Assembly: GCF_900101175.1 (NCBI RefSeq) | Contig: NZ_FNFQ01000004.1 | Span: 1 to 64,000 of the forward strand | DNA from: Stenotrophomonas pavanii | GTDB taxonomy: Bacteria > Pseudomonadota > Gammaproteobacteria > Xanthomonadales > Xanthomonadaceae | Direction of reading: 5' to 3' | Length of the DNA: 64,000 nucleotides | Part shown: in pieces, positions 29,857 through 38,196 of the stretch | How positions within the stretch are numbered: the first letter of the stretch is position 1 | Layout of the letters: each line of letters begins with the position of its first letter | The notes under the pieces: generated by a model | The model's input: only the letters and a program-made list of their open reading frames with translations | Told to the model about the DNA's origin: nothing | Database searches by the model: none | Program-made: the position numbers and the translations under genes

Positions 29857-31284
29857 ATGAGCCACCGTACGTTGAAAGCCGTGCGCACACCTTTGGCGGC
29901 CTGCCTGCTGGTCGCCCTGGTCGCGCCGGGCATGGCGTTCGCAGAGACCGCCAAAGAGAAAGCACTGGAAGCACGCGTTGCCGAACTGGAACGCCAGGTC
30001 CAGCTGCTGCTGTCTTCGCAGCAACAACAACAGACCCAGATCAGCCAGACCCAGCAGGCGGTGACCGAAGTGCGCACGGTGCAGGCCGAGCAGAAGCCGG
30101 TCGCGCAGGTGCCGGCCGGCAAGCAGCCGATCCAGGTCACCACCCTCACCCCGGGCGCCGCACCGGGCACCACGGTCAAGATCGGCGGCTTCATCAAGGC
30201 CGACTTCCTGGCCACTCAGACCAGCGATGGACAGCTGGCCGACGACGCCACCGGCCGCTCGCTGTACCTGCCGGGCCAGACCCCGGTGGAAGGCGCCGGC
30301 GGCAGCGGCAAGCGGTCGGGCACCGACTTCAATGCCCATGCCAAGTTCTCGCGCTTCAACCTGGGCATCGACAACGTGAGCGAATCGGGCAACAAGGCCG
30401 GTGCGTTCTTCGAGATGGACTTCTTCGGCAACTCGCTGGGCAACCAGACCGCCACCAACACCTATGGCGTGACCCTGCGCCACGCCTACATGTACTGGAA
30501 CAACTGGCTGGCCGGCCAGACCTGGTCCAACTTCATGGACGCGGCCGCACTGCCCGAAGCGGTCGACTTCGTCGGCCCCACCGACGGCGTGATCTTCGTG
30601 CGCCAGGCCCAGGTGCGCTACACCCAGGGCGGCTTCAGCGTCGCGCTGGAAAACCCGGAAACCACCACCCTCACCGGCACCCGCAATCCGGTCACCGGCG
30701 CGTGGACCAACGCCAGCGCCAACTCCGACCGTGGCAGCCTGCCCGATCTGACCATGCGTTATGGCTGGAAGGGCGACTGGGGCACCTTCGGTGTCGGCGG
30801 CATCGTCCGCCAGCTGAAGGTCGACAACCAGGCCACCGGCGCCAAGGCCGACAAGGTGGCTGGCGGCCTGACCCTGGGCGGCAAGTGGGTGATGGGTGAC
30901 AGCGATTCGCTGCACTACCAGCTCACCGGCGGCGAAGGCATCGCCCGCTACATCGGCCTGGGCATCACCGCCGACAGCGCCTACGACGTGGCCCGCGACG
31001 AGCTCAACCCGACCGGCGTGCTGGCCGGCTACGTGGGCTGGCGGCATGCGTTCTCGCCGAAGCTGCGCACCAACCTGATCTACGCGCGCAGCGACTACGA
31101 CAACGACAGCATCCTCGGCCCGCTGGTGACCAAGAGCGTGCAGAGCATCCGCGGCAACATCTTCTATTCGCCGCTGCCCAAGGTCGATATCGGCGCCGAG
31201 CTGATGTACGGCCGTCGCGAAGTGGAGAACGGCAACAAGGGTGACATCACCCGATTGCAGTTCACCACCAAGTACAGCTTCTAA
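29857..31284 (+). CDS. DcaP-family trimeric outer-membrane porin
   Basis: A 475-residue outer-membrane protein. It has a signal peptide (VRTPLAACLLVALVAPGMAFA), then a periplasmic coiled-coil segment (about 45-95; ALEARVAELERQVQLLLSSQ, Q-rich) typical of DcaP porins, and a beta barrel starting at VKIGGFIKADFLATQ and ending in Phe (QFTTKYSF). DcaP-type porins are known to pass small negatively charged substrates such as dicarboxylates. GGGAGAGAGGG forms the ribosome site at 29842-29852. Four tandem SMAG units separate it from a downstream MFS transporter in the same direction, suggesting a shared uptake route. Confidence 0.88.
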   Translation: MSHRTLKAVRTPLAACLLVALVAPGMAFAETAKEKALEARVAELERQVQLLLSSQQQQQTQISQTQQAVTEVRTVQAEQKPVAQVPAGKQPIQVTTLTPGAAPGTTVKIGGFIKADFLATQTSDGQLADDATGRSLYLPGQTPVEGAGGSGKRSGTDFNAHAKFSRFNLGIDNVSESGNKAGAFFEMDFFGNSLGNQTATNTYGVTLRHAYMYWNNWLAGQTWSNFMDAAALPEAVDFVGPTDGVIFVRQAQVRYTQGGFSVALENPETTTLTGTRNPVTGAWTNASANSDRGSLPDLTMRYGWKGDWGTFGVGGIVRQLKVDNQATGAKADKVAGGLTLGGKWVMGDSDSLHYQLTGGEGIARYIGLGITADSAYDVARDELNPTGVLAGYVGWRHAFSPKLRTNLIYARSDYDNDSILGPLVTKSVQSIRGNIFYSPLPKVDIGAELMYGRREVENGNKGDITRLQFTTKYSF

Positions 31285-31288
31285 GAGC

Positions 31289-31415
31289 GTGCCGGCCAGC
31301 GGCCGGCACCTACCCAAAGCGGAGCCGGTCCAGCGGCCGGCACCTACCCAAAGCGGAGCCGGTCCCGTGACCGGCACCTACCGAGACTGAGTGCCGACCG
31401 GTGGTCGGCACCTAC
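31289..31415. repeat. Four SMAG palindromes in tandem between porin and transporter
   Basis: All four end in CTAC and point the same way: 31289-31313 (TGCCGGCCAGCGGCCGGCA), 31324-31347 (GCCGGTCCAGCGGCCGGC, imperfect), 31358-31381 (GCCGGTCCCGTGACCGGC) and 31391-31415 (TGCCGACCGGTGGTCGGCA). The short spacers CCAAAGCGGA repeat between units. They fill nearly the whole space between two co-oriented genes. Confidence 0.92.
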
Positions 31416-31431
31416 AGAGGGAAAACGTCCC

Positions 31432-33093
31432 ATGTCCAGTACACCCAGCACCGCACATAAAGCGGGCACCCTGACCAAGGGCCACAAGAAGGTCATCTTC
31501 GCCTCGAGCCTCGGCACGGTCTTCGAGTGGTATGACTTCTTCCTGTACGGCTCGCTCGCGGCCATCATCGCCAAGCAGTTCTTCAGTGGCGTCAATGAAA
31601 CCACGGGCATGATCTTCGCCCTGCTGGCGTTCGCCGCCGGCTTCTTCGTGCGCCCGTTCGGTGCGGCCTTCTTCGGCAGCCTCGGCGACCGCATCGGCCG
31701 CAAGTACACCTTCCTGGTCACCATCCTGATCATGGGCATCTCGACCTTCCTGGTCGGCGTACTGCCCAACTACGCTTCGATCGGTTTCGCCGCGCCGGTG
31801 ATCCTGATCATCCTGCGCCTGGCCCAGGGCCTGGCGATGGGCGGCGAGTACGGCGGTGCCGCCACCTACGTGGCCGAGCATGCGCCGGACGACAAGCGCG
31901 GCCTGTACACCAGCTTCATCCAGTGCACCGCCACGCTCGGCCTGTTCATGTCGCTGCTGATCATCCTGGCCTGCCGCTACTTCCTGGGCAATGAAGCCTT
32001 CGAAGCCTGGGGCTGGCGCATCCCGTTCCTGGTATCGATCCTGCTGCTGGGCGTGTCGGTATGGATCCGCCTGCAGCTGAGCGAGTCGCCGCTGTTCCAG
32101 CAGATGAAGTCGGAAGGCAAGGGCTCCAAGACGCCGTTCCGTGACAGCCTGAAGGGCGGCAACCTGAAGCTGATGCTGCTGGTCCTGCTCGGTGCGGCGG
32201 CCGGCCAGGCCGTGGTCTGGTACGGCGGCCAGTTCTACGCGTTGTTCTTCCTCAGCAGCATGCTGAAGGTTGATGCCACCACCTCCTACCTGCTGATCGC
32301 GGCGGCGCTGGCGCTGGGCGTGCCGTTCTTCATCTTCTTCGGCTGGCTGTCCGACCGTATCGGCCGCAAGAAGATCATCCTGGCCGGCTGCCTGCTGGCA
32401 GCTGTTACCTACATCCCGATCTTCAAGGGCCTGACCCACTTCGCCAACCCGGCCATCGAAGAAGCCCGCAGCAGCTCGCCGGCGCTGGTCGTGGCCGATC
32501 CGAACACCTGCTCGTTCCAGTTCGATCCGGTGGGCCTGCGCAAGTTCACCAGCTCCTGCGACGTGGCCACCGCCGCGCTGACCAAGGCCGGTGTGCCGTA
32601 CGACGTGCAGCCCGCCGCCGCCGGTTCGCTGGCGATGGTGAACGTGGGCAGTGCCAGCGTCACCTCGTATGAGGCCGCTGGCCTGACCAAGGAAGAAGGC
32701 AAGGCCAAGGCCGATGCATTCGGTGCGGAACTGAAGACCGCCCTGACCACCGCCGGCTACCCGGCCAAGGCTGATGGCGCCCGCATCAACATCGCCGGCA
32801 CCATCTTCATGCTGTGGCTGCTGGTGCTGTACGTGACCATGGTCTACGGTCCGATTGCCGCTTATCTGGTCGAACTTTTCCCGACCCGCATCCGCTACAC
32901 CTCGATGTCGCTGCCGTACCACATCGGCAACGGCTGGTTCGGTGGCTTCCTGCCGGCGATCTCGTTCGCGCTGGTGGCCGGTACCGGCAACCTCTACTAC
33001 GGCCTGTGGTACCCCATCATCATCGCGCTGATGTCGGTGGTGATCGGCGGCCTGTTCCTGCGTGAGACCAAGGACGTGGATATCACTAAGTAA
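31432..33093 (+). CDS. MFS transporter of the metabolite:H+ symporter type with periplasmic insert
   Basis: A 553-residue inner-membrane transporter related to ProP/KgtP/ShiA. Signatures: SSLGTVFEWYDFFLYG at the N-terminus, GDRIGRKYTFLVT in loop 2-3, RLAQGLAMGGEYGGAATYVAE and LSDRIGRKKIILAG. It is about 110 residues longer than usual because of an insert (about residues 340-455) containing two Cys (DPNTCSFQF and TSSCDVA) between late helices; the flanking helix pattern suggests it is extracytoplasmic. Substrate is unknown, but proximity to acs, crbR and a DcaP porin suggests a small carboxylate (inference). Start at 31432 has GAGGGAAAACGTCCC upstream. Confidence 0.88.
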   Translation: MSSTPSTAHKAGTLTKGHKKVIFASSLGTVFEWYDFFLYGSLAAIIAKQFFSGVNETTGMIFALLAFAAGFFVRPFGAAFFGSLGDRIGRKYTFLVTILIMGISTFLVGVLPNYASIGFAAPVILIILRLAQGLAMGGEYGGAATYVAEHAPDDKRGLYTSFIQCTATLGLFMSLLIILACRYFLGNEAFEAWGWRIPFLVSILLLGVSVWIRLQLSESPLFQQMKSEGKGSKTPFRDSLKGGNLKLMLLVLLGAAAGQAVVWYGGQFYALFFLSSMLKVDATTSYLLIAAALALGVPFFIFFGWLSDRIGRKKIILAGCLLAAVTYIPIFKGLTHFANPAIEEARSSSPALVVADPNTCSFQFDPVGLRKFTSSCDVATAALTKAGVPYDVQPAAAGSLAMVNVGSASVTSYEAAGLTKEEGKAKADAFGAELKTALTTAGYPAKADGARINIAGTIFMLWLLVLYVTMVYGPIAAYLVELFPTRIRYTSMSLPYHIGNGWFGGFLPAISFALVAGTGNLYYGLWYPIIIALMSVVIGGLFLRETKDVDITK

Positions 33094-33117
33094 CCGGTGG
33101 GTTCCATGCAGTGAAGG

Positions 33118-33151
33118 AAAGGCCGCGGTGCAGACCGTGGCCTTTCTGTTT
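33118..33151 (+). terminator. Intrinsic terminator after the MFS transporter
   Basis: Stem AAAGGCCGCGGT (33118-33129) pairs with ACCGTGGCCTTT (33134-33145) around loop GCAG, followed by CTGTTTG. Confidence 0.82.
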
Positions 33152-33180
33152 GTGGGGTGTGCCCACTCGGCCCGCATCCG

Positions 33181-33257
33181 GTAGTGCCGGCCGCTGGCCG
33201 GCAACCTCCTGAATCGCCGCGCACATGAAGCCCTTGCCGGCCAGCGGCCGGCACTAC
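33181..33257. repeat. SMAG inverted pair
   Basis: Forward copy with GTAG 33181-33184 and stem 33185-33203; reverse copy with stem 33235-33253 and CTAC 33254-33257. Both are the TGCCGGCC type and lie between the MFS terminator and the aldehyde dehydrogenase promoter. Confidence 0.93.
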
Positions 33258-33279
33258 CATTGCGTTGCGCAGCACCCCG

Positions 33280-33285
33280 TATAGT
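33280..33285 (+). promoter_or_regulatory. Putative -10 box of a leaderless aldehyde dehydrogenase transcript
   Basis: TATAGT is followed by CGGCCC and then ATG at 33292. No ribosome site is present. Confidence 0.55.
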
Positions 33286-33291
33286 CGGCCC

Positions 33292-34701
33292 ATGACCACC
33301 ACTACGCCGGAAGACCTCCCCGCCCTCCTGCACACCCTGCGCAGCGCGTGGCAGGCTCACCGCCCCACGCTGGACCAGCGCGAAGCCGACCTGCGCCGCC
33401 TGCGCGAGGCGCTCAAGCCGCGACTGGACGAAATGGCCCAGGCCATCGCCGAGGACTTCGGCCATCGCGCCCACGTTGAATCGAAGCTGGCCGATGGCAT
33501 GAGCGTGCTGTCGGCCATCGACCACCTGCGCCGCCACCTGCGGCGCTGGTCGAAGCCGCAGCGGGCATCGGCGGGATGGAAGCTGTGGCCGGCGCGCGCG
33601 CAGCTGCGGCCGACGCCGCTGGGCGTGGTCGGGGTGATCTCGCCCTGGAACTACCCGGTCACGCTGGCATTGGTGCCTTTGGCCACCGCCATCGCTGCGG
33701 GCAACCACGTACTGCTGAAGCCTTCGGAACACACGCCGCGCACCAGTGCGTTCCTGGCCGATCTGCTGGCCAGTGTGTTCCCGCCCGATCGGGTGGCGGT
33801 GGTGCAGGGTGGGGCGGACGTGGCGGCTGCGGTGTCTTCGCTGCCGCTGGACCATCTGCTGTTCACCGGCTCGACGGCGGTCGGCCGCAAGGTGATGGCC
33901 GCCGCGGCTGAGCATCTGGTACCGGTCACGCTGGAACTGGGCGGCAAGTCGCCGGCCATCGTCTGCCGTGATTTCCCGCTGGACAAAGCCGCCGCACGGC
34001 TGGCCACCGGCAAGTGGTTCAACGCGGGCCAGACCTGCATCGCGCCGGATTACGTGCTGATCGATACCGCGCGCCAGCGCGAGTTCGTGCAGGCGCTGCA
34101 GCAGCAGGTGCGCGAGCGCTATGGCGACTTCAGCGATGCCGACGACTACACCCGCATCATCAATGAAGGCCAGTACCGGCGCCTGCAGGGCTACCTGGCA
34201 CAGGCGCGGCAGCGCGGGGTGCCGGTGATTCCGCTGGCGCAGGTGGACGACGCGCGCGCCGACCGCGAGCGCCTGCTGGTGCCGACCGTGGTGCTGGACC
34301 CGCCGGACGACCTGGACCTGATGCGCGAGGAGATCTTCGGGCCGATCCTGCCGGTGCGGGCCTATCCGGACCTGGAGGCGGCGCTGGCCGACGTGCTGTC
34401 CCGCGACCGGCCGCTGGCGCTGTATCCCTTCAGCCACGACACGGCGACGGTAGAGCGCATCCTCGGCCAGGTGGTGGCCGGCGGGGTGACGGTGAATGAC
34501 ACGCTGCTGCACTTCGCCGCCGATGGATTGCCGTTTGGCGGGGTCGGGGCCAGCGGCATGGGCGCGTACCATGGCCGGGCCGGGTTCGATGCGATGAGCA
34601 AGCGGCTGCCGGTACTGTGGCAGTCGCGCTGGGCCGCCAGCGACCGGCTGCGCCCGCCGTACTCGAAGATTGCGGGGTTGTTGAAGCTGCTGCTTCGGTA
34701 G
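33292..34701 (+). CDS. Coniferyl-aldehyde-type dehydrogenase
   Basis: A 469-residue NAD(P)-dependent aldehyde dehydrogenase. Motifs are PLGVVGVISPWNYPV, TLELGGKSPAIV (general-base Glu), GQTCIAPDY (nucleophilic Cys) and REEIFGPILPV. The early region (LDQREADLRRLREALKPR) and a hydrophobic basic C-terminus (SKIAGLLKLLLR) match the CalB/coniferyl aldehyde dehydrogenase group, which may be membrane-associated. The actual aldehyde is not known. The ATG is 6 nt after a TATAGT box. The stop TAG is formed by the GTAG head of a SMAG palindrome, so the repeat fixes the C-terminus. Confidence 0.88.
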   Translation: MTTTTPEDLPALLHTLRSAWQAHRPTLDQREADLRRLREALKPRLDEMAQAIAEDFGHRAHVESKLADGMSVLSAIDHLRRHLRRWSKPQRASAGWKLWPARAQLRPTPLGVVGVISPWNYPVTLALVPLATAIAAGNHVLLKPSEHTPRTSAFLADLLASVFPPDRVAVVQGGADVAAAVSSLPLDHLLFTGSTAVGRKVMAAAAEHLVPVTLELGGKSPAIVCRDFPLDKAAARLATGKWFNAGQTCIAPDYVLIDTARQREFVQALQQQVRERYGDFSDADDYTRIINEGQYRRLQGYLAQARQRGVPVIPLAQVDDARADRERLLVPTVVLDPPDDLDLMREEIFGPILPVRAYPDLEAALADVLSRDRPLALYPFSHDTATVERILGQVVAGGVTVNDTLLHFAADGLPFGGVGASGMGAYHGRAGFDAMSKRLPVLWQSRWAASDRLRPPYSKIAGLLKLLLR

Positions 34702-34800
34702 TGCCGGCCGCTGGCCGGCAACTGCGGGGTCTTGCCGACGGTTCATGGGGTTGCCGGCCAGCGGCCGGCACTACCGGTGGGTGCCCACCTGGGGTGGCAC
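34698..34800. repeat. SMAG palindromes between aldehyde dehydrogenase and xthA
   Basis: GTAG 34698-34701 (its TAG is a stop codon) with stem 34702-34720; a reverse copy with stem 34752-34770 and CTAC 34771-34774; and an imperfect GTGCCCACC/GGTGGCAC palindrome at 34781-34800. Confidence 0.9.
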
Positions 34801-34820
34801 GCGTGCCAAGCGCACCCGGG

Positions 34821-34826
34821 TAGAAT
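34821..34826 (+). promoter_or_regulatory. Putative -10 box of a leaderless xthA transcript
   Basis: TAGAAT, then GCCCGC, then the xthA ATG at 34833; no ribosome site. Confidence 0.6.
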
Positions 34827-34832
34827 GCCCGC

Positions 34833-35600
34833 ATGAAAATCGCCTCGTGGAACGTCAATTCGCTCAATGTCCGCCTGCCGCACCTGGAGCAGTGGCTCAA
34901 GGACTTCGGCCCGGACATCGTCGGCATCCAGGAAACCAAGCTGGAGGACCACAAGTTCCCCGATTCGGCGCTGATCGCCGCCGGCTACCGCAGCGTGTTC
35001 GCCGGCCAGAAGACCTACAACGGCGTGGCGCTGCTGTCGCGTGAGCCGGCGCAGGACGTGCAGATCGGCATTCCCGGTTTCGAGGACGAGCAGAAGCGCG
35101 TCATCGCCGGCACCTTCGGCGACCTGCGGGTGATCAACCTGTACGTGGTCAACGGCCAGGACATCGGCACCGACAAGTACGCGTACAAGCTGCGCTGGCT
35201 GGAAGCGGTGCATGCCTGGATCGCCGAAGAACTGCAGCGCTACCCGAAGCTGATCGTGATGGGCGACTTCAACATCGCCCCGGACGCCCGCGACGTGCAC
35301 GACCCGGAGGTATGGAACGACAACCACATCCTGACCTCCACCGCCGAGCGCGGCGCGCTCACCAAGCTGCTGCAGCTGGGCCTGCACGATGGCTTCCGCC
35401 TGCACAACGACGAGGCGGGTACCTTCAGCTGGTGGGATTACCGGGCGGCCGGTTTCCGCCGCAACCTCGGCCTGCGCATTGACCTGACCCTGGTCTCAGA
35501 CGCGCTGAAGGGCAGTGCGGTGGCCTCGGGCATCGACCGCGAGCCGCGCACCTGGGAACGCCCGAGCGACCACGCGCCGGCGTGGGTGCAGATCGGTTGA
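34833..35600 (+). CDS. xthA: Exodeoxyribonuclease III
   Basis: AP endonuclease and 3'-phosphatase/exonuclease of base-excision repair. The 255 residues contain the family landmarks: MKIASWNVNSLNVRLPHL, GIQETKLED (metal-binding Glu), GDFNIAPDARDVHDPE, DGFRLHNDEAGTFSWWDYRA, LRIDLTLVS and the terminal catalytic SDHAPAWVQI. Cytoplasmic, normal length. The gene appears monocistronic and leaderless, with a weak GC-rich hairpin after the stop. Confidence 0.97.
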   Translation: MKIASWNVNSLNVRLPHLEQWLKDFGPDIVGIQETKLEDHKFPDSALIAAGYRSVFAGQKTYNGVALLSREPAQDVQIGIPGFEDEQKRVIAGTFGDLRVINLYVVNGQDIGTDKYAYKLRWLEAVHAWIAEELQRYPKLIVMGDFNIAPDARDVHDPEVWNDNHILTSTAERGALTKLLQLGLHDGFRLHNDEAGTFSWWDYRAAGFRRNLGLRIDLTLVSDALKGSAVASGIDREPRTWERPSDHAPAWVQIG

Positions 35601-35604
35601 ACGA

Positions 35605-35635
35605 ACGGGGCCCGACGATTGCCGGGCCCGTTCTG
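35605..35635 (+). terminator. Possible terminator after xthA
   Basis: GGGCCCG (35608-35614) pairs with CGGGCCC (35623-35629) with flanking AC/GT pairs. The following GTTCTGG is only weakly T-rich. Confidence 0.5.
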
Positions 35636-35642
35636 GAACATC

Positions 35643-35665
35643 TGCCGGCCAGCGGCCGGCACTAC
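35643..35665. repeat. SMAG palindrome between convergent xthA and YmgE-type gene
   Basis: Reverse TGCCGGCC-type copy: stem 35643-35661, CTAC 35662-35665. Confidence 0.92.
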
Positions 35666-35672
35666 CCTCAGA

Positions 35673-35924
35673 TCACCGTATGCTCTTGCGGGTGAACAGA
35701 TTGACGATCGCCAGCAGGATCACCGCACCGATCAGCGAGAACAGGAAGGTGCGAAGGGTGATCGCTTCGTTGATGCCGCCGCCGAACAGCCAGCCGGAAA
35801 TCAGCGCGCCGACGATGCCGACCACGATGTTGAGGATGATGCCCTGCTGGGCATCGCGCTTCATGATGATGCTGGCCAGCCAGCCTACGATGCCGCCGAC
35901 GATCAGCCAGATGATGATGCCCAT
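35673..35924 (-). CDS. GlsB/YeaQ/YmgE-family stress-associated membrane protein
   Basis: An 83-residue, almost entirely hydrophobic protein with three predicted helices and glycine-zipper-like motifs (IIIWLIVGGIVGWLASIIM, NIVVGIVGALISGWLFGG, LIGAVILLAIVNLF). It matches the transglycosylase-associated/YmgE family, often induced by stress; molecular role unknown. The start has a GGAGG ribosome site (minus strand CACCGGAGGTTCGATC-ATG). Confidence 0.9.
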   Translation of the reverse strand: MGIIIWLIVGGIVGWLASIIMKRDAQQGIILNIVVGIVGALISGWLFGGGINEAITLRTFLFSLIGAVILLAIVNLFTRKSIR

Positions 35925-36008
35925 GATCGAACCTCCGGTGGGGAACTGTGACCAGTTGACGCGCACGGCCGTGAACCCGTCGTGCAATTGCGTGACGGGC
36001 GCGTGCGC

Positions 36009-36608
36009 ATGAGCCTGCCAGCCACCCTCGACGGCCCGTGGCGCTTCGGTCCGGTGACCGTCTGGCGGCGCCCCCATGTGCCCGGCCAGCGGGGTGAACC
36101 GCAGGCGCGGCAGGTGCTGGCGCAGGCCCTCGGGGCTGATCCGGAGACGCTGCCGCTGGTCCGCGATGACAAGGGCCGGCCGGAGCTGAGCGGCCCGTTG
36201 GCCCACTACGGCACCGGCTGGAGCCACAGCGGCGAGGTGCTGCTGGTGGCGCTGGGCGAAGGCGTGCGGCTGGGCGTGGACCTGGAGCTGCTGCGGCCGC
36301 GGCCGCGCCTGCTGGAGATCGTGCGGCGCTTCTTCCACCCCCAGGAGGTGGCCTGGCTGGAACGCCTGGACGAGGCCGACCGCGAGCACTGGTTCTTCCG
36401 CGTGTGGTGCGTCAAGGAGGCCATCCTGAAGGCGCACGGGCAGGGCATCTCGTTCGGCCTGCACCGCCTGCAGCTGGCGCCGGGGGCCGACGGCGCCCTG
36501 CACCTGCACTGGTGCGACCCGGAGCTGGGCGAGGCCGCGCGCTGGCACCTGCACGAGTGGCAGGCCAGCGGCCAGTTCCGCGCCGCATTGGCCTGGTATC
36601 CGCACTGA
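36009..36608 (+). CDS. 4'-phosphopantetheinyl transferase superfamily protein
   Basis: A 199-residue Sfp-type enzyme that would transfer phosphopantetheine from CoA to a carrier protein. It has the two hallmark motifs: GVDLE (Mg-binding, about 95-99) and FRVWCVKEAILKAHG (WxxKEA, about 138-152). The ATG at 36009 (MSLPATLDG) was chosen over an earlier in-frame start. Its carrier protein partner is not evident in the window. rsmG starts 39 bases downstream with its own promoter. Confidence 0.87.
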   Translation: MSLPATLDGPWRFGPVTVWRRPHVPGQRGEPQARQVLAQALGADPETLPLVRDDKGRPELSGPLAHYGTGWSHSGEVLLVALGEGVRLGVDLELLRPRPRLLEIVRRFFHPQEVAWLERLDEADREHWFFRVWCVKEAILKAHGQGISFGLHRLQLAPGADGALHLHWCDPELGEAARWHLHEWQASGQFRAALAWYPH

Positions 36609-36635
36609 AGCGGGGAATCGGCGTGCAAAACCGGC

Positions 36636-36641
36636 GATAAT
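36636..36641 (+). promoter_or_regulatory. Putative -10 box of a leaderless rsmG transcript
   Basis: GATAAT, then GCCGGC, then the rsmG ATG at 36648. Confidence 0.55.
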
Positions 36642-36647
36642 GCCGGC

Positions 36648-37286
36648 ATGAGCGAACACCCACTTCCCGCCAGCGTGGCCGCCACGCTGGAACAGGGCCT
36701 GGCCAGCATGGGCCTGGATGCCGCGCTGGCGCCGCCGCTGCTGCGCTACCTGGCCCTGCTGCACCGCTGGAACGGCACCTACAACCTCACCGCCATCCGC
36801 GACCCGCAGGAGATGGTCACCCGCCACCTGCTCGACTCGCTGGCGATGCAGCCGTTCGTGGCCGATGGCAGCCTGGCCGACCTCGGCACCGGCCCCGGGT
36901 TGCCCGGCATCCCGCTGGCGATCGCCTGCCCGGGCCTGCAGGTCACCCTGGTCGAGAGCAATGGCAAGAAGGCGCGCTTCATGCGCGAGGCCGTGCGCCA
37001 GCTCGGCCTGGACAACGCCCGCGTGGCCGAATCGCGCGCCGAGGCGCTGGACGAGGCCGGTCGCTACGACCAGCTGACCGCGCGCGCGATGGACACCCTG
37101 GCCGGTATCGTCCGCGTCGGTGGCCACCTGTTGCGGCCCGGTGGCGTGCTGCTGGCCATGAAGGGCGTCTACCCCCATGAGGAGATCGCGGACCTGCCGG
37201 CGGGCTGGCAGGTGCGCGAGGTGACCCCGCTGAACGTGCCCGGGCTGGCCGGCGAACGCCACCTGGTCACCGTTACAGGCCCCTGA
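36648..37286 (+). CDS. rsmG: 16S rRNA (guanine-N7) methyltransferase RsmG
   Basis: Methylates G527 of 16S rRNA using SAM. The 212 residues include [41 protein letters not shown] (SAM site), [18 protein letters not shown] and LTARAMDTL. The order rsmG-parA-parB is a classic origin-proximal arrangement. Confidence 0.96.
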   Translation: MSEHPLPASVAATLEQGLASMGLDAALAPPLLRYLALLHRWNGTYNLTAIRDPQEMVTRHLLDSLAMQPFVADGSLADLGTGPGLPGIPLAIACPGLQVTLVESNGKKARFMREAVRQLGLDNARVAESRAEALDEAGRYDQLTARAMDTLAGIVRVGGHLLRPGGVLLAMKGVYPHEEIADLPAGWQVREVTPLNVPGLAGERHLVTVTGP

Positions 37287-37356
37287 TTCCCGGCGCCAGC
37301 CCCTTGTGGAACAACGGGTTGGCGATCCACGATTTCCGCAAGGGGCCGGTTGTACG

Positions 37357-37362
37357 CATAAT
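37357..37362 (+). promoter_or_regulatory. Putative -10 box of parAB
   Basis: CATAAT lies 36 bases before the parA ATG in the 112-base gap after rsmG; TTCCGC is a weak -35 candidate about 17 bases upstream. Confidence 0.35.
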
Positions 37363-37398
37363 GACCGGTCCCAGCACACGTCGACGAGGCACACCCGC

Positions 37399-38196
37399 AT
37401 GGCCCGCATCATCGCCATCGCCAACCAGAAGGGTGGCGTCGGCAAGACCACGACCGCCGTCAACCTGGCCGCTTCCCTGGCCAACGCACCCAAGCGCGTG
37501 CTGTTGGTCGACCTGGATTCGCAGGGCAACGCGACCATGGGCAGTGGCGTGGACAAACGCGAGCTGGCCGCCTCCACCTGTGACCTGCTGCTGGGCGAGA
37601 ACAGTGCCGCCGACGTGCGCGTGCAGACCGCCGAGGGGTACGACCTGCTGCCCGGCAACATCGACCTGACCGCCGCCGAGATCCAGCTGATGGGCCAGAG
37701 CGAGCGCGAGCAGCGCCTGAAGCGCGCGCTGGCGCCGATCCGCGACGAGTACGACTACATCCTGATCGACTGCCCGCCGGCGCTGTCGCTGCTGACGCTC
37801 AACGCGCTGGCCGCCGCCGATTCGGTGATCGTGCCGATGCAGTGCGAGTACTACGCACTGGAAGGCCTGAGCGCGCTGGTGGAAACCATCGAAGCGCTGC
37901 GCACCAGCCTGAACCCGGCGCTGGAGATCGAAGGCGTGCTGCGCACCATGTTCGACGTGCGCAACAACCTGGCCAACGCAGTGTCGGCCGAGCTCACCGA
38001 GCACTTCGGCGACCGCGTGTTCCGCACCATCGTGCCGCGCAACGTGCGCCTGGCCGAGGCGCCCAGCCATGGCCAGAGCATCGTCGGCTACGACCGCGCC
38101 TCGCGCGGTGGCGTGGCCTACCTGGGCCTGGCCGGCGAGATCATCCGCCGCAACAACGAACGCAACAAGGCCGGCAAGGCCGTGGAGATCGTCTGA
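37399..38196 (+). CDS. parA: Chromosome partitioning ATPase ParA
   Basis: Deviant-Walker ATPase that segregates the origin region with ParB. The 265 residues begin MARIIAIANQKGGVGKTTTA with the KGGVGKT Walker A (about 11-17); DLDSQGN is the A' motif and DYILIDCPPALSLLT the Walker B. The protein is of the short type without an N-terminal DNA-binding domain, as for chromosomal ParA/Soj. Its stop overlaps parB (TGATG at 38194-38198). Confidence 0.96.
   Translation: MARIIAIANQKGGVGKTTTAVNLAASLANAPKRVLLVDLDSQGNATMGSGVDKRELAASTCDLLLGENSAADVRVQTAEGYDLLPGNIDLTAAEIQLMGQSEREQRLKRALAPIRDEYDYILIDCPPALSLLTLNALAAADSVIVPMQCEYYALEGLSALVETIEALRTSLNPALEIEGVLRTMFDVRNNLANAVSAELTEHFGDRVFRTIVPRNVRLAEAPSHGQSIVGYDRASRGGVAYLGLAGEIIRRNNERNKAGKAVEIV

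Noticed and set aside
35673..37661. 662-codon minus-strand frame running through the phosphopantetheinyl transferase and rsmG genes
   Set aside because: Only the last 83 codons encode a recognisable protein (YmgE type), with its own ribosome site; the rest is a shadow of plus-strand genes.
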